Shown here piece after piece: positions 19,114 to 31,138 of a stretch of DNA of 64,000 nt (position 1 is its first letter; each line of letters begins with the position of its first letter). The position numbers were made by a program, and so were the translations under genes. Origin of the DNA: Halomonas sp. McH1-25 (lineage in GTDB: Bacteria > Pseudomonadota > Gammaproteobacteria > Pseudomonadales > Halomonadaceae); assembly GCF_022348165.1 (NCBI RefSeq), contig NZ_JAKRFI010000002.1:124001-188000 (forward strand), given 5' to 3'. Below the pieces are notes generated by a model. The model was not told the DNA's origin and made no database searches. It saw nothing but the letters and a program-made list of their open reading frames with translations.

Positions 19114-19293
19114 ATTTGCCCCAAAGTACGTTACACCCTTAATCAACGTAATGTTTCGGAACAGTAACAAAGGAGAAAGTCAGTATTAATGCGCCAGAAC
19201 GAGGCAGAAAAACTGCAGGCGCCCCAAAACATGGCAAGATGGGACCGAGAGCGCCGCGACCATGGCATGCGCTACAAACGCTCGGCTCGGCCG

Positions 19294-19659
19294 TTAGTTT
19301 CGACTCAGGACAGTGCGACGGATTGCAGCCAGCAACAACAGTCCCAGCGCCGCGCCCAGCGCATTGGCCAGCATGTCGGCAGGGTCCGCGCCGAGTCGCC
19401 CAGGCACGGCGGTCTGGGCGAGCTCGATGGCGACACCGTAGACTGACACTACCCCCCAGCCAAACAAGCCTCGCCACCCTGCCAGCCCGGTCAGTAACGC
19501 CAGTACCGCGTAACCGGCAAAATGGTTGAACTTGTCCCAGGGCAGGTTCTGCGGCATCTCGTCGCCCGGCGTCAGGCTACCAATGGCGATGGCGACTGCG
19601 GCGGCGATCGCCGCCGCTGCCCATAGCCGCCGGTCGCGAAGCCCCGCGCGCCAGATCAT
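19294..19659 (-). CDS. VanZ-like family membrane protein
   Basis: The 121-residue protein has four predicted helices and the VanZ-like pattern: [28 protein letters not shown], then [33 protein letters not shown]. The acidic/His residues ([14 protein letters not shown]) are the conserved core of this family, whose function is unknown outside teicoplanin resistance. The GATCATG region overlaps the hemE stop, so it is translated from the end of the hemE message. No resistance role should be assumed. Confidence 0.8.
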   Translation of the reverse strand: MIWRAGLRDRRLWAAAAIAAAVAIAIGSLTPGDEMPQNLPWDKFNHFAGYAVLALLTGLAGWRGLFGWGVVSVYGVAIELAQTAVPGRLGADPADMLANALGAALGLLLLAAIRRTVLSRN

Positions 19660-20720
19660 GAAGCGTGATAGGCCGGACTGAGCTCGTGCAGGGCCTCCAT
19701 GAAGGCCGTCACATGGTCAGGATCGGTGAACTGGCTGATGCCATGCCCCAGGTTGAAGATATGTCCTGTACCCTCGCCGTAGCTATCGAGGATCCGGGCC
19801 ACCTCGGCACGGATCGCTGCCGGATGGGCGAACAGCACGTTGGGATCGAGGTTGCCCTGCAGCGCCACGCGATGCCCCACCCGGGTCCGGGCATCGGACA
19901 GCTCCGTGGTCCAGTCCAACCCCACGGCGTCTGCCCCGGTCGAGGCGATATGCTCGAGCCACTGGCCGCCGTTCTTGGTGAACAGGATGACCGGCACGCG
20001 GCGACCGTCGTGTTCGCGGATCAGCCCGGCGACGATCTGCTCCATATAGCGCAGCGAGAACTCGAGATACGCCGGGGTGGACAGCGTGCCGCCCCAAGTA
20101 TCGAAGATCTGCACCGCCTGGGCGCCGGCACGAATCTGCGCGTTGAGATAGTCGGTCACCGCATGAGCGAGCAAGTCGAGCAACTGGTGCATGGCGTCGG
20201 GGTTGCCGTAGAGCATCGACTTGACATGGCGGAAGTCCTTGCTCGACGCGCCTTCGACCATATAGGTCGCCAGTGTCCACGGGCTGCCCGAGAAGCCGAT
20301 CAGCGGTACCCGACCATTGAGTTCGCGGCGGATAGTGGAGACTGCATTCATTACGTAACCCAGGTCGCGCTCGGCGTCCGGCAGCGTCAGTGCCGCGACG
20401 TCCTCGCCGGTGCGCACCGGCTTGCGGAACTTCGGGCCTTCGCCGGTCTCGAAGTACAACCCCAGCCCCATGGCATCGGGAATGGTCAGAATGTCGGAAA
20501 ACAGGATGGCGGCATCCAGCGGGTAACGATCCAGTGGCTGTAGCGTCACCTCGCAGGCGCGCTCGGCGTCGCGGCACAGATCCATGAAGCTGCCCGCGTC
20601 GCCACGCACCCGACGGTACTCGGGCAGGTAGCGGCCGGCCTGGCGCATCATCCAGACGGGCGTGCGGTCCACCGGCTGACGAGCCAGGGCACGGAGAAAA
20701 CGGTCGTTCTTGAGTTCCAT
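19656..20720 (-). CDS. hemE: Uroporphyrinogen decarboxylase
   Basis: The 354-residue cytosolic enzyme decarboxylates uroporphyrinogen III to coproporphyrinogen III in haem synthesis. The family signature [16 protein letters not shown] is at about 22-37, the catalytic aspartate is in [17 protein letters not shown], and [16 protein letters not shown] and the C-terminal GHGI block are present. Start: ATG 20720 (MELKNDRF) aligns with E. coli HemE; a GTG at 20735 would add five residues. It is divergent from ribA. Confidence 0.97.
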   Translation of the reverse strand: MELKNDRFLRALARQPVDRTPVWMMRQAGRYLPEYRRVRGDAGSFMDLCRDAERACEVTLQPLDRYPLDAAILFSDILTIPDAMGLGLYFETGEGPKFRKPVRTGEDVAALTLPDAERDLGYVMNAVSTIRRELNGRVPLIGFSGSPWTLATYMVEGASSKDFRHVKSMLYGNPDAMHQLLDLLAHAVTDYLNAQIRAGAQAVQIFDTWGGTLSTPAYLEFSLRYMEQIVAGLIREHDGRRVPVILFTKNGGQWLEHIASTGADAVGLDWTTELSDARTRVGHRVALQGNLDPNVLFAHPAAIRAEVARILDSYGEGTGHIFNLGHGISQFTDPDHVTAFMEALHELSPAYHAS

Positions 20721-20780
20721 CGGGGCTCTCGTCACCTCGCGAATTTGCCGCCATTGTAACGGATGGGGCCGGTCGCCTGT

Positions 20781-20786
20781 TATAAT
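20781..20786 (+). promoter_or_regulatory. -10 box of ribA
   Basis: A perfect TATAAT lies 46 bases before the ribA start. A good -35 box is not obvious: TTGTAA at 20755-20760 is 20 bases away, and TAACGG at 20758-20763 is 17 bases away. Confidence 0.55.
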
Positions 20787-20831
20787 ACGATCCTTTATCC
20801 GGGCAGTTGTCCGCGTCTATCGAGGTATATC

Positions 20832-21467
20832 GTGTCGATCCGCTTCATCGCCGCCTCCAAGCTTCCCACGCCCTGGGCCACCTTTACCATGCATGGTTTC
20901 GAGGACGAGGCTACCGGCAAGGATCACATCGCCCTGACACTGGGTGACGTGGCCGACGGTGCGCCGGTGCTCGGGCGGGTGCATTCGGAGTGCCTGACCG
21001 GCGACGCGCTGTTCTCGATGCGTTGCGATTGCGGTTACCAGCTGCAGGAAGCCCTCAAGCGCATCGCCGACGAGGGGCGTGGCGTGCTGCTTTACCTGCG
21101 CCAGGAAGGCCGCGGTATCGGTCTGCTCAACAAGATTCGCGCCTATCATCTGCAGGATCAGGGCTACGACACGGTGGAAGCCAATGAGCATCTGGGCTTC
21201 GGTGCCGACCTGCGTCGCTACGACCTGTGCGTGCCGATGCTCGACCACCTGGGCATCAATGCCCTCAAGTTGATGACCAACAATCCGCGCAAGGTCGATG
21301 CACTGACCCGTGACGGCGTGACCATTGCCGAACGCTTGCCGCTGACCACCGGACTCAACCCGCACAACGAGGGCTACCTGACCACCAAGGCCGGTAAGCT
21401 GGGCCACATGATGGCGCTCGACGATTTCACGCTGGCCCGCGACGTGGATATCGATCGCAAGTCCTGA
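20832..21467 (+). CDS. ribA: GTP cyclohydrolase II
   Basis: The 211-residue enzyme converts GTP to 2,5-diamino-6-ribosylamino-4(3H)-pyrimidinone 5-phosphate, the first step of riboflavin synthesis. The zinc ligands are C54, C65 and C67 ([18 protein letters not shown]), and [16 protein letters not shown] is the catalytic block. It is the stand-alone form without a DHBP synthase domain. The start is GTG 20832 with AGG upstream, which matches the family N-terminus [16 protein letters not shown]; the longer reading from 20763 would start upstream of the -10 box and is rejected. Confidence 0.94.
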   Translation: MSIRFIAASKLPTPWATFTMHGFEDEATGKDHIALTLGDVADGAPVLGRVHSECLTGDALFSMRCDCGYQLQEALKRIADEGRGVLLYLRQEGRGIGLLNKIRAYHLQDQGYDTVEANEHLGFGADLRRYDLCVPMLDHLGINALKLMTNNPRKVDALTRDGVTIAERLPLTTGLNPHNEGYLTTKAGKLGHMMALDDFTLARDVDIDRKS

Positions 21468-21561
21468 GCTACGCTTGACGTGAGGGGCCGGCAAGGTCAA
21501 GCCCACCGTCAGCCCCATCGGATGACTGCCGAACGATACGACGATTTCAGGAGGTCTCGCG

Positions 21562-22233
21562 ATGCCGCGATCAAGCCCTGAGCATGACGGCGAATATGGC
21601 GTGTTCGAGGAGCTTCTGCACAGCATCAGCCACGGTATCGGCGCCGTACTCAGCCTGGCCGGGATGATCGTGCTCATCGTGCTGACCTGCCTGGCAGCGA
21701 ACGTCGATCCCTGGAAGATCGCCGGAGTCAGCCTCTACGGGATCACCCTGGTGCTGCTCTACACCGCCTCGACGCTTTACCACGGCATACGCCATCCCCG
21801 CCTCAAACGCGCCTTCAAGGTGCTCGACCACTGCGCGATCTACGCGCTGATCGCCGGCACCTATACGCCCTTTTTGCTCGTCAATCTGCGTGGTCCGCTG
21901 GGCTGGACGCTGCTCGGTGTGATCTGGGGTCTGGCGCTCGGCGGCATCGCCCTCAAGCTGCGCTGGCCACACCGCTTCGGCATACTGCGCGTGATCGTCT
22001 ACCTGGTCATGGGCTGGCTGATCGTGATCGCCTCCGGCGAGCTGGGCCATCATCTGTCGGATACCACACTGGCCCTGCTGGTGGCCGGTGGCATCACTTA
22101 CACGGTCGGCGTCATCTTTTATGCGATCCGTGCCATTCCCTTTCACCATGCCATCTGGCACCTGTTCGTGCTTGGCGGCAGCGTCTGCCACTACTTCGCC
22201 GTGTACACCGCCGTCCTGCCCGATTCGGCGTGA
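21562..22233 (+). CDS. trhA: Hemolysin III family (PAQR-like) membrane protein
   Basis: The 223-residue protein with seven helices belongs to the TrhA/YqfA/HlyIII family. Conserved polar residues are visible: EELLHSISHGIGA at the first helix, STLYHG, DHCAIYALIAGTYTPF, and HAIWHLFVLGGSVCHYFAV at the end, the histidines forming the presumed metal site shared with PAQR receptors. The E. coli member affects membrane energetics; haemolysis is not implied. Start ATG 21562 follows AGGAGG. It converges on soxR with a six-base gap. Confidence 0.9.
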   Translation: MPRSSPEHDGEYGVFEELLHSISHGIGAVLSLAGMIVLIVLTCLAANVDPWKIAGVSLYGITLVLLYTASTLYHGIRHPRLKRAFKVLDHCAIYALIAGTYTPFLLVNLRGPLGWTLLGVIWGLALGGIALKLRWPHRFGILRVIVYLVMGWLIVIASGELGHHLSDTTLALLVAGGITYTVGVIFYAIRAIPFHHAIWHLFVLGGSVCHYFAVYTAVLPDSA

Positions 22234-22239
22234 GGCGTG

Positions 22240-22698
22240 TCAGGATTCCAGCCGCCTGGCCCCGGAGGCTGTGGCTCCGAGCACATCATCGGGGTTGCGT
22301 AGCGGACAACTCGCCAGGGAGAGACAGCCACAGCCAATACAGCCGTCGAGCTGATCCCGCAGCCTGACGAGATCATCGATACGCGCCTGCAACGAGGCTC
22401 GCCAATGCGCCGACAATGTCTTCCAGTCCGCGGCGCTTGCCACCCTGCCTGGAGGTAGCGTCCTGAGCGCCTCACCAATCTCCGCCAGGGGAACCCCCGT
22501 GCGCTGCGCAATCTTGATGATTGCCACACGACGCAGCACGTCGCGTGAATAGCGGCGCTGGTTACCGGCATTGCGGCGACTCGTTATCAGCCCTTTTGCT
22601 TCATAGAAATGCAACGTGGAAACGGGTACGCCGCTGCGTGCCGCCACTTCTCCCACAGAGAGCGCCTGTTTGTGGGGATCGATTTTTCTCTGCGTCAT
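22240..22698 (-). CDS. soxR: Redox-sensitive MerR-type regulator SoxR
   Basis: The 152-residue regulator has a MerR winged HTH ([26 protein letters not shown], 13-38), a dimer helix and the SoxR-specific [2Fe-2S] ligands C120, C123, C125 and C131 in CX2CXCX5C spacing, the same as E. coli SoxR. It senses redox-cycling compounds by oxidation of the cluster and activates a promoter with an overlong spacer. No soxS is present next to it; the divergent gene is a flavodoxin-fold reductase. Confidence 0.96.
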   Translation of the reverse strand: MTQRKIDPHKQALSVGEVAARSGVPVSTLHFYEAKGLITSRRNAGNQRRYSRDVLRRVAIIKIAQRTGVPLAEIGEALRTLPPGRVASAADWKTLSAHWRASLQARIDDLVRLRDQLDGCIGCGCLSLASCPLRNPDDVLGATASGARRLES

Positions 22699-22701
22699 GC
22701 C

Positions 22702-22732
22702 TTGACTTCAAGTTAACTTGAGGAATTAGAGT
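22702..22732 (+). promoter_or_regulatory. SoxR box within a 19-bp-spacer promoter
   Basis: TTGACT (22702-22707), a 19-base spacer containing TCAAGTTAACTTGAGG, and TAGAGT (22727-22732). The palindrome is nearly the same as the operator of E. coli soxS, and the spacer length is the abnormal 19 bp that MerR-family activators need. It points to the right, toward the reductase and exporter genes, and starts transcription near 22739. It also overlaps the soxR upstream region. Confidence 0.93.
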
Positions 22733-22768
22733 GCCTGCTAGTTGTCCTTTTTGCCAGGTACTGCCGCC

Positions 22769-23413
22769 ATGACGCATGTTGCACCGCCTCCCCCCTACGC
22801 CAAGCCACCCTTCGACGGTCCTGCGTTGCGGCTGGCTCTAGTGCTTGGCGACAGTCGGCTCGGGCACTTGCGGGATCGAGTCGCTGGCTGGGCCCAGCGA
22901 GAGCTGGCAAGACGTCAGGTCGCGTTCGATGTCATCGTGAACCAGCGACAGGTTCCGGTATATCCTGCCTCGCCACGGCCCAATGCCGTTCAATCCACGC
23001 TGAGCGAACGCTTGCAGTGTGCAGACATGTTTCTTCTCCTGCTCTCCGCCGAGGAAGGCCTCGACCAGGAGCCGGCATGGTCGCGAATGGTACAAGCCAC
23101 CGAAGCGGCATGGCAGGCCAAGCCGATTGGGTTCATTGTCTACGGAGGTAAACTTACGGATTCAACATGGGTGGATCAGTTGCGCTTATCGTTCGCCGAA
23201 TGTCAGGCAATGCCCCTGGGCCGTCCGATAAGCTGTGCACACGCTCATGAACGCTTCGGCACACGTGGCGAACTCTATGCATCGCTGGGAGAATCGCAGC
23301 GACTGACTTATCTTTTGGCGCGATTGACATGGTGGGCACATGCACTGCGCCAAGCCCGCCTGGCGTTACCCTATAATCTCGTCGGCAATGCCCCGGCCGT
23401 TATCTCACCGTAG
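22769..23413 (+). CDS. Flavodoxin-fold NADPH-dependent FMN reductase-like protein
   Basis: The 214-residue protein resembles NADPH-dependent FMN/azo reductases: the phosphate-binding turn LVLGDSRLGHLRDRVAGWAQREL (GxSR pattern, about 30-50), a middle segment ADMFLLLLSAEEGLDQEPAW where the family has the PEYN-like flavin loop, and IGFIVYGG (family YGG/YGA) at about 128-135. The typical YN in the flavin loop is not kept, so cofactor use is uncertain. ATG 22769 was chosen with AGG upstream; a TTG at 22742 would sit only a few bases after the predicted transcription start. Control by SoxR is strongly suggested. Confidence 0.72.
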   Translation: MTHVAPPPPYAKPPFDGPALRLALVLGDSRLGHLRDRVAGWAQRELARRQVAFDVIVNQRQVPVYPASPRPNAVQSTLSERLQCADMFLLLLSAEEGLDQEPAWSRMVQATEAAWQAKPIGFIVYGGKLTDSTWVDQLRLSFAECQAMPLGRPISCAHAHERFGTRGELYASLGESQRLTYLLARLTWWAHALRQARLALPYNLVGNAPAVISP

Positions 23414-23449
23414 CTGGTACGCCGTCGTTACCCTGAATGAGGGAATTTT

Positions 23450-25318
<1,869 letters not shown>

Positions 25319-25330
25319 AGCGAGGCGTCG

Positions 25331-26104
25331 TCAGGCGTTGACGGCGCGTGCCTTTCTGATCAGCTCGTAGGCATTGCCGATCTCACGGGTACGCTGCTCC
25401 GCCATCTCGCGCATGCTATCCGGCAGACCCTTGCCGGCCAGTTTGTCGGGGTGATTCTGACTCATCAGACGACGGTAGGCCTTCTTGATCTCGGCATCGC
25501 TGGTATCGGCGCTCACCCCCAGCACACGGTAAGCGTCTTCCAGCGCCTGGCCGGAGGGAGCCCCGCCCGCCGCCTGGGACCCACCGCCGCGCAGCAGGGC
25601 CTCCATCTGGGCGACTTCCGCCTCGGAAAAGCCCAGGCCCCGCGCTACCCTCAGCAACATTTCCCGCTCGGCGGGGTGTATCTGGCCATCGGCAGCCACT
25701 GCCGAGAGCTGGACCTGAAGGAACAGCTGCAGCATGCCACGATGGCCGCCGGTGACACGTCGCACCCTGGCCAGCTCGGCATCCAGGTCGAAATCCGCCG
25801 CCTTGCCTCGCGTAAACGCGGTACGCGCCTGGGCACGCTGCGCCTCATTCAGGCGCAGGCGCTCCCACAAACGCCGGGAGACTTCCAGTTCGTCCTCGGT
25901 CACCCGCCCATCCGCCTTGCACAGACAGCCCATGACCGCAAAGATGGAATCCAGAAACTGGTTCTGGGCCTGGGCCAGCCTGCCGATGATGCTCTTGCGC
26001 AGACGGTGCGCCAGCCAGTAGCCGAGCGCAGCGCCAATGAGCAGCCCCGGCAGGCGACCGATCAAATAGCCCAGCAGGCCACCTATCACTACCGCTATCA
26101 GCAT
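25331..26104 (-). CDS. djlA: Membrane-anchored DnaJ-like co-chaperone DjlA
   Basis: The 257-residue protein has an N-terminal membrane helix with glycine repeats (IGGLLGYLIGRLPGLLIGAALGYWLA), a central TerB-like helical domain (about 45-165, with ADGRVTEDELEVSRRL and ADGQIHPAEREMLLRV) and a C-terminal J domain (about 188-257) with HPD in NHPDKLAG. DjlA stimulates DnaK at the inner membrane; in E. coli its overproduction induces capsule synthesis. It converges on the ABC exporter gene and lies 30 bases from dxs, pointing the same way as dxs. Confidence 0.93.
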   Translation of the reverse strand: MLIAVVIGGLLGYLIGRLPGLLIGAALGYWLAHRLRKSIIGRLAQAQNQFLDSIFAVMGCLCKADGRVTEDELEVSRRLWERLRLNEAQRAQARTAFTRGKAADFDLDAELARVRRVTGGHRGMLQLFLQVQLSAVAADGQIHPAEREMLLRVARGLGFSEAEVAQMEALLRGGGSQAAGGAPSGQALEDAYRVLGVSADTSDAEIKKAYRRLMSQNHPDKLAGKGLPDSMREMAEQRTREIGNAYELIRKARAVNA

Positions 26105-26134
26105 GTTTTCCTCGTTGGTGTCATGGCGGCAAGT

Positions 26135-28120
26135 TCATTTCCCGGCTTCGGGCGGCACGCCTTCCTGCATCGCGGCAAGGCGGCGACGAATGTCGGCTTC
26201 GATGCCTTCGGCATCGAGTCCGCATTCATGCAGCAGCTGAGCCGGCTTGCCGTGTTCGATGAAGCGGTCGGGAATACCCAGGTTGAGCACTGCCACCTGA
26301 ACGCCTTCGCCGGCCAGCAGTTCGTTGACGCCGCTGCCGGCACCGCCCGCTACCGCACTCTCTTCCAGCGTCACCAACAGGTCATGCTCGCGAGCCGCCT
26401 CGAGCACCGCCTGACGATCGAGCGGTTTTACCGAGCGCATGTTGTAGTGCGTGGCGTCAAGACACTCGGCAACTTCGGCAGCGGGTGTATTGAGACTGCC
26501 GAAGGCCAGCAGGGCAGTTTTACTGCCCTTGCGACGCCGCTCGGCGCGACCGATCTCCAGCGCATCGAGGTGCGCGGGAATCTCGCTGCCCGGCCCGGTG
26601 CCGCGCGGGTAACGCACCGCGGCCGGCCCCGGATGATGATAGGCGGCACTGAGCATGGCGCGGCACTCGGCTTCGTCGGCCGGGGCCAGGATCACCATGC
26701 CCGGAATGCAGCGCAGGTAGGACATATCCAGGGCACCATGGTGGGTGGGCCCGTCCTCGCCCACCAGCCCGGCGCGGTCGATGGCGAAGGTCACATCGAG
26801 ATGCTGTACGGCAACGTCGTGAATCAACTGGTCATAGCCACGCTGAAGAAACGTCGAGTAGATGGCCACCACCGGCTTCATGCCCTCACAGGCCATCCCC
26901 GCAGCCAACGTCACTGCATGCTGCTCGGCGATCGCCACGTCGTAATAGCGCTCGGGAAATTCCTGCGAAAAGCGCACCAGGTCCGAGCCTTCGCGCATCG
27001 CCGGGGTGATGCCGATCAAGCGCCCGTCCGCCGCCGCCATATCACACAGCCAGTCGCCGAACACATTGCAGAACTTGCGCGGCTTGGGGCGCAGCGCACC
27101 GCTGGACGGCGCGGGCCTGGCGGGTGCCGGTGTCTGCGCAGCCGGCGATTGAGGTCCGCCCTGCCCGATTTCGGCGGCATTGACCTTCTCCAGCTTGGTG
27201 ATGGCGTGATAGCCGATCGGGTCGGCCTCGGCCGGCCGGAAGCCCTTGCCCTTGCTGGTCTTGATATGCAGGAACTGCGGGCCATCCATGTCGCGCATGG
27301 TACGCAGGGCATGCACCAGCCCCGACAGGTCATGGCCGTCGATAGGGCCGATATAATTGAAGCCCATCTCCTCGAACAGCGTCGCCGGGCTGACCATGCC
27401 CTTGACGTGCTCCTCGGTGCGCCGCGCCAATTCCAATGCTCCGGGCAGCTTGGAGAGGACCTTCTTGCCGCCCTCACGTACCGTGATGTACGGCGTACTG
27501 GTGAGGATGCGCGCCAGGTAGGTGGCCATGCCGCCCACGTTCTCGGAGATAGACATCTCGTTGTCGTTGAGAATCACCAGCAGGTTGGCATCGACGTGGC
27601 CGGCATGCGCCAACGCCTCGAAGGCCATGCCCGCCGTCAGCGCGCCATCGCCGATCACCGCACAGACGCGGCGCTGCTCGCCGCGGGTGCGGGCAGCCAA
27701 CGCCATGCCCAGCGCGGCACTGATCGAGGTACTGGAATGGCCGACGCCGAAGGTGTCGTACTCCGACTCGCCACGTTTGGGAAACGCCGCCAATCCGCCA
27801 TATTGCCGAATGGTGGTCATCGCCTCGCGACGTCCGGTGAGAATCTTGTGCGGGTAGGCCTGGTGACCGACATCCCATACCAAGCGGTCATAAGGCGTTT
27901 CCAGCGCATGATGCAGGGCCACGGTCAGCTCGACCACCCCCAGCCCGGCGCCAAAGTGACCGCCACTACAGCCGACACTGTAGAGCAGGTAAGCACGCAG
28001 TTCATCGGCCAGCGTACGCAACTGGGCAGTACTCATGCTACGCAGGGCTGCGGGCGTGTCGATGGTGTCGAGCAACGGCGTAGCCGGACGCTCGACGGGA
28101 ATCTCGTCGAACAGCTTCAT
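26135..28120 (-). CDS. dxs: 1-deoxy-D-xylulose-5-phosphate synthase
   Basis: The 661-residue thiamine diphosphate enzyme condenses pyruvate and glyceraldehyde 3-phosphate, the entry step of the MEP isoprenoid pathway. The ThDP motif is [14 protein letters not shown]...[13 protein letters not shown] (about 163-200), the transketolase-type central block has [15 protein letters not shown], and the C-terminal domain is complete. The linker around 315-350 ([18 protein letters not shown]) is Pro/Ala rich and longer than in E. coli Dxs (620 residues). It follows ispA with an 11-base gap in the xseB-ispA-dxs order found in enterics and pseudomonads. Confidence 0.97.
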   Translation of the reverse strand: MKLFDEIPVERPATPLLDTIDTPAALRSMSTAQLRTLADELRAYLLYSVGCSGGHFGAGLGVVELTVALHHALETPYDRLVWDVGHQAYPHKILTGRREAMTTIRQYGGLAAFPKRGESEYDTFGVGHSSTSISAALGMALAARTRGEQRRVCAVIGDGALTAGMAFEALAHAGHVDANLLVILNDNEMSISENVGGMATYLARILTSTPYITVREGGKKVLSKLPGALELARRTEEHVKGMVSPATLFEEMGFNYIGPIDGHDLSGLVHALRTMRDMDGPQFLHIKTSKGKGFRPAEADPIGYHAITKLEKVNAAEIGQGGPQSPAAQTPAPARPAPSSGALRPKPRKFCNVFGDWLCDMAAADGRLIGITPAMREGSDLVRFSQEFPERYYDVAIAEQHAVTLAAGMACEGMKPVVAIYSTFLQRGYDQLIHDVAVQHLDVTFAIDRAGLVGEDGPTHHGALDMSYLRCIPGMVILAPADEAECRAMLSAAYHHPGPAAVRYPRGTGPGSEIPAHLDALEIGRAERRRKGSKTALLAFGSLNTPAAEVAECLDATHYNMRSVKPLDRQAVLEAAREHDLLVTLEESAVAGGAGSGVNELLAGEGVQVAVLNLGIPDRFIEHGKPAQLLHECGLDAEGIEADIRRRLAAMQEGVPPEAGK

Positions 28121-28131
28121 AGAGGCTCTTA

Positions 28132-29022
28132 TCAGTAGTCGCGCTCGATCATGTATTTTGCCAGCGCCGCCAAGGGCGCCCCGGCCTCGCCCAGCGGCGC
28201 CAGGGCGTCAAGGGCATCGTCGAGTAGCGCACGAGCCCTGGCTTGCGCCCCGTCGAGGCCGAGCAACGAGGGGTAGGTCGGCTTGTCGCGGGCAGCATCG
28301 GCACCGGATGCCTTGCCCAGGGTGGCCGGGTCGCCGGTCACGTCGAGGATATCGTCCTGGATTTGGAAAGCCAGCCCGACCGCGGCCCCATATTCGTCGA
28401 GTGCAATGACCCGTGGATCGGTTTCGGGCACGGCGGTCAGCGCCCCCAGGCGTACCGACGCGCGGATCAGCGCCCCGGTCTTGTAGCTATGCACCCGGGC
28501 CAGGCTATCGACGTCCAGGGCATTGCCGACCGAGGCCAGGTCCAGTGCCTGGCCGGCGGCCATGCCGTCGCGACCGGCCGCCTGGGCCAGGGCGCGCACC
28601 ATAGGCCCCAGGCGAACGTGGCCGGCATCGGCCAGGTACTCGAAGGCCAGCGTCTGTAGCGCATCGCCGGCCAGAATGGCCGTGGCCTCGTCGAAGGCGC
28701 AATGCACGGTCGGCTGGCCTCGGCGCAGGTCATCGTCGTCCATGGCCGGCAGATCGTCGTGGACCAGCGAATAGGCATGGATCAATTCGACGGCGACGGC
28801 CGCCGGATCGAGATCCTCGTCGCTGGCGCCCAAGGCACGCCCGGCGGCATAGACCAGCACCGGGCGCAGGCGCTTGCCATTGCCCAGCACGCCATAACGC
28901 ATTGCCGCCTCGAGACGTTCGGCACCCACGTCACGATGTTCGAAGAGTCCTTCGAGTTCTGCATTGACCCGCGCGCGATCGGCATCCAGACGCAGCGGCA
29001 GTTCCGCCAGTTCATCGATCAT
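28132..29022 (-). CDS. ispA: Farnesyl diphosphate synthase
   Basis: The 296-residue short-chain prenyltransferase has the first aspartate-rich motif in [11 protein letters not shown] (about 89-98) and the second in FQIQDDILD (about 220). It builds farnesyl diphosphate from IPP and DMAPP for quinone and undecaprenyl synthesis. The start ATG 29022 (MIDELAEL) overlaps xseB by 11 bases; the longer reading to 29139 lies in xseB and lacks family similarity. Confidence 0.95.
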   Translation of the reverse strand: MIDELAELPLRLDADRARVNAELEGLFEHRDVGAERLEAAMRYGVLGNGKRLRPVLVYAAGRALGASDEDLDPAAVAVELIHAYSLVHDDLPAMDDDDLRRGQPTVHCAFDEATAILAGDALQTLAFEYLADAGHVRLGPMVRALAQAAGRDGMAAGQALDLASVGNALDVDSLARVHSYKTGALIRASVRLGALTAVPETDPRVIALDEYGAAVGLAFQIQDDILDVTGDPATLGKASGADAARDKPTYPSLLGLDGAQARARALLDDALDALAPLGEAGAPLAALAKYMIERDY

Positions 29023-29281
29023 TGCCGGCCTCCGGGGGCACCGTGGGGGATTCGAACGGCACCTCATCGAGCGAACCGTCGGGTCGCTCGATGAGGGCTC
29101 GTACCTTGAGTTCGGCCTCGTCGAGGCGCTTTTGGGCATCGCGAGTCAAGCGTACGCCCTGCTCGAAGGCGGTCAGCGAAGCCTCCAGCGACAGCTCGCC
29201 GGACTCCAACTGTCCGACCAACGCCTCGAGCCTATCGAGCGTGGCGGCGAAATCCGCGCTCCCATTCTCCTTGTCTGCCAT
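29012..29281 (-). CDS. xseB: Exodeoxyribonuclease VII small subunit
   Basis: The 89-residue protein contains the XseB core DFAATLDRLEALVGQLESGELSLEASLTAFEQGVRLTRDAQKRLDEAE (about 10-57), then a polar tail of about 30 residues. XseB subunits bind the large subunit XseA to make the single-strand exonuclease. ATG 29281 is the family start; it is the first gene of xseB-ispA-dxs. Confidence 0.94.
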   Translation of the reverse strand: MADKENGSADFAATLDRLEALVGQLESGELSLEASLTAFEQGVRLTRDAQKRLDEAELKVRALIERPDGSLDEVPFESPTVPPEAGNDR

Positions 29282-29648
29282 GACATCTCGCTCATCGCTA
29301 CGGGCCTGCCAGATGGCCCTGGTGAATCCGGTCGAATGCAGGATGCCACGTAAGCAACCCATCGGGAATCCAGGGGGCACAGTATACACGCTCCCTTACC
29401 TGACGCGCCGTCCCGGCATGGCGTTCGGAGAACCATCGTGCATCCCTTTCATGCACAAGCCCAGGCATTTTCATCCAGCCATGACGCGGCTGTGCTACGA
29501 TAAGCCCCCTGTTGGCGCATCACTTTTCACAGCGAGGCCCTCACCTCTCCTGCCTTGGGCCGTAGTCTTTGCGAAGCACACTCGCCAACAGGCTAAAAAA
29601 CCATACTGAGAGAGCGCGGCACTAGCCGCCGTAAGGGTTGATTCGACA
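29282..29648. other. Divergent promoter region of xseB-ispA-dxs and serA
   Basis: This 367-base gap has no credible gene. On the minus strand TATACT (29386-29381) could be the -10 box of the xseB operon with a leader near 95 bases. On the plus strand TACGAT at 29496-29501 is a possible -10 box for serA with a leader near 140 bases. A small GCGGC/GCCGC hairpin lies at 29616-29629 just before serA. None is strong. Confidence 0.4.
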
Positions 29649-30899
29649 ATGGCCAAGACGTCCCTGGACAAGAGCAAGATCAAGATCCTGCTGCTCGAGG
29701 GCATCCACCAGTCCGCGGTGGATAACTTACTGAACGCCGGTTACACCAACATCGAGCACCTGCAGACGTCGCTGGACGAGGAGTCGCTGATCGAGAAGAT
29801 CCGCGACGTCCACTTCATCGGCATCCGCTCGCGCACCCACCTCACCGAGCGTGTGTTCGCCGCGGCCGAAAAGCTTACGGCGGTGGGCTGCTTCTGCATC
29901 GGCACCAACCAGGTCGATCTGAGCGCGGCATTGGTGCGCGGCATTCCCGTCTTCAACGCACCCTACTCCAACACCCGCTCGGTCGCCGAACTGGTGCTCG
30001 CCGAAACCATTATGCTGTTGCGCGGCATCCCCGAAAAGAGCACTCGCGCGCATGCCGGTGGCTGGCTCAAGAGCGCCAAGAACGCTCATGAGGTGCGTGG
30101 CAAGACGCTGGGCATCATCGGCTATGGCAGCATCGGCGCACAGCTTTCGGTCCTGGCCGAATCGCTGGGCCTGGACGTGATCTACTACGACGTGGTCACC
30201 AAGCTGGGGATGGGCAACGCCCGCCAGGTCGGCAGCCTGGAAGAGCTGCTGGCACGTGCCGACGTGGTCAGCCTGCACGTTCCGGATCTGCCTTCCACTC
30301 GCTGGATGATCGGCAAGGAACAGATCGCCCTGATGAAGCAGGGCGGCGTTCTCATCAACGCCTCGCGTGGCAGCGTGGTAGTGATCGAGGAGTTGGCCGA
30401 AGCGCTCAAGAGCGGCAAGCTGCTAGGTGCGGCCATCGACGTCTTCCCGGTCGAACCCAAGGGCAACGACGAAGAGTTCGTCTCGCCGCTGCGCGGTCTG
30501 CCCAATGTGATCCTGACCCCGCATATCGGTGGCTCTACCCTGGAAGCTCAGGAGAACATCGGCATCGAGGTCTCGGAAAAGCTGATCACTTATTCCGACA
30601 ATGGCACCACCATCACCTCGGTCAACTTCCCCGAGGTCGCGCTACCCGCGCACCCCGACAAGCATCGCTTGCTGCACATCCACGACAATGTGCCCGGCGT
30701 GTTGTCCGAGATCAACCATGTACTCTCCGAGAACGGCATCAACATCTCGGCCCAGTACCTGCAGACCAACGAGAAGGTCGGCTACGTGGTCATCGACGTC
30801 GACAAGGCCTATGGCCCGCAGGCGCTCGAAGCGCTCAAGGAAGTCGCTCACACCCTGCGCATCCGCGTGCTCTATTCGGAAACCAACTACCAGGACTGA
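29649..30899 (+). CDS. serA: D-3-phosphoglycerate dehydrogenase
   Basis: The 416-residue enzyme oxidises 3-phosphoglycerate to phosphohydroxypyruvate, the committed step to serine. The NAD-binding turn is GYGSIGAQLS (about 155-164), catalytic Arg/Glu/His lie in NASRGSVVVIEELAEAL, DVFPVEP and TPHIGGSTLEAQ, and a C-terminal ACT domain (about 340-416, LLHIHDNVPGVLSEINHVLSENGINI) gives feedback by serine. The length and single ACT domain match the E. coli type. It ends at a strong terminator. Confidence 0.96.
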   Translation: MAKTSLDKSKIKILLLEGIHQSAVDNLLNAGYTNIEHLQTSLDEESLIEKIRDVHFIGIRSRTHLTERVFAAAEKLTAVGCFCIGTNQVDLSAALVRGIPVFNAPYSNTRSVAELVLAETIMLLRGIPEKSTRAHAGGWLKSAKNAHEVRGKTLGIIGYGSIGAQLSVLAESLGLDVIYYDVVTKLGMGNARQVGSLEELLARADVVSLHVPDLPSTRWMIGKEQIALMKQGGVLINASRGSVVVIEELAEALKSGKLLGAAIDVFPVEPKGNDEEFVSPLRGLPNVILTPHIGGSTLEAQENIGIEVSEKLITYSDNGTTITSVNFPEVALPAHPDKHRLLHIHDNVPGVLSEINHVLSENGINISAQYLQTNEKVGYVVIDVDKAYGPQALEALKEVAHTLRIRVLYSETNYQD

Positions 30900-30920
30900 T
30901 CCCCCACTGGTGGTTGGACA

Positions 30921-30957
30921 CGTCGCCCCGGCAGTTTCTGCCGGGGCGACGTTTTTG
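30921..30957 (+). terminator. Strong rho-independent terminator after serA
   Basis: CGTCGCCCCGGCAG-ttt-CTGCCGGGGCGACG is a perfect 14-pair stem followed by TTTTT. Confidence 0.95.
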
Positions 30958-31003
30958 TTGGGAACTAGCGAGTGACTGGCCATCATCTTGAACGACACGA
31001 AAT

Positions 31004-31025
31004 GAGCCCGGCCGAAGCCGGGCTC
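31004..31025. repeat. GC-rich inverted repeat in the serA-crp gap
   Basis: GAGCCCGGC-cgaa-GCCGGGCTC forms a nine-pair stem with a tetraloop but no T run on either side. It lies 100 bases past the serA terminator, in a 319-base gap (30900-31218) with no gene I can support. Confidence 0.6.
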
Positions 31026-31138
31026 TGAACGGTGCATCACTGCCTGTCCTGTCGAGCCTCCTTGCGACCGAGGGTACTTCCGTGTACCGCGTGCCAATGC
31101 ACCGGTCGTTCTTCCCTGCTCGACGAAAGCCACCTTCG

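Noticed and set aside
25451-28138. Long plus-strand open frame of about 895 codons
   Set aside because: It is antisense to djlA and dxs, whose family motifs are complete; it arises from GC-rich codon bias and has no recognisable domain.
29380-29390. GTATAC resembling the ureide operator
   Set aside because: It lacks the flanking TTG/CAA and lies before xseB, far from the island; more likely a -10 box.
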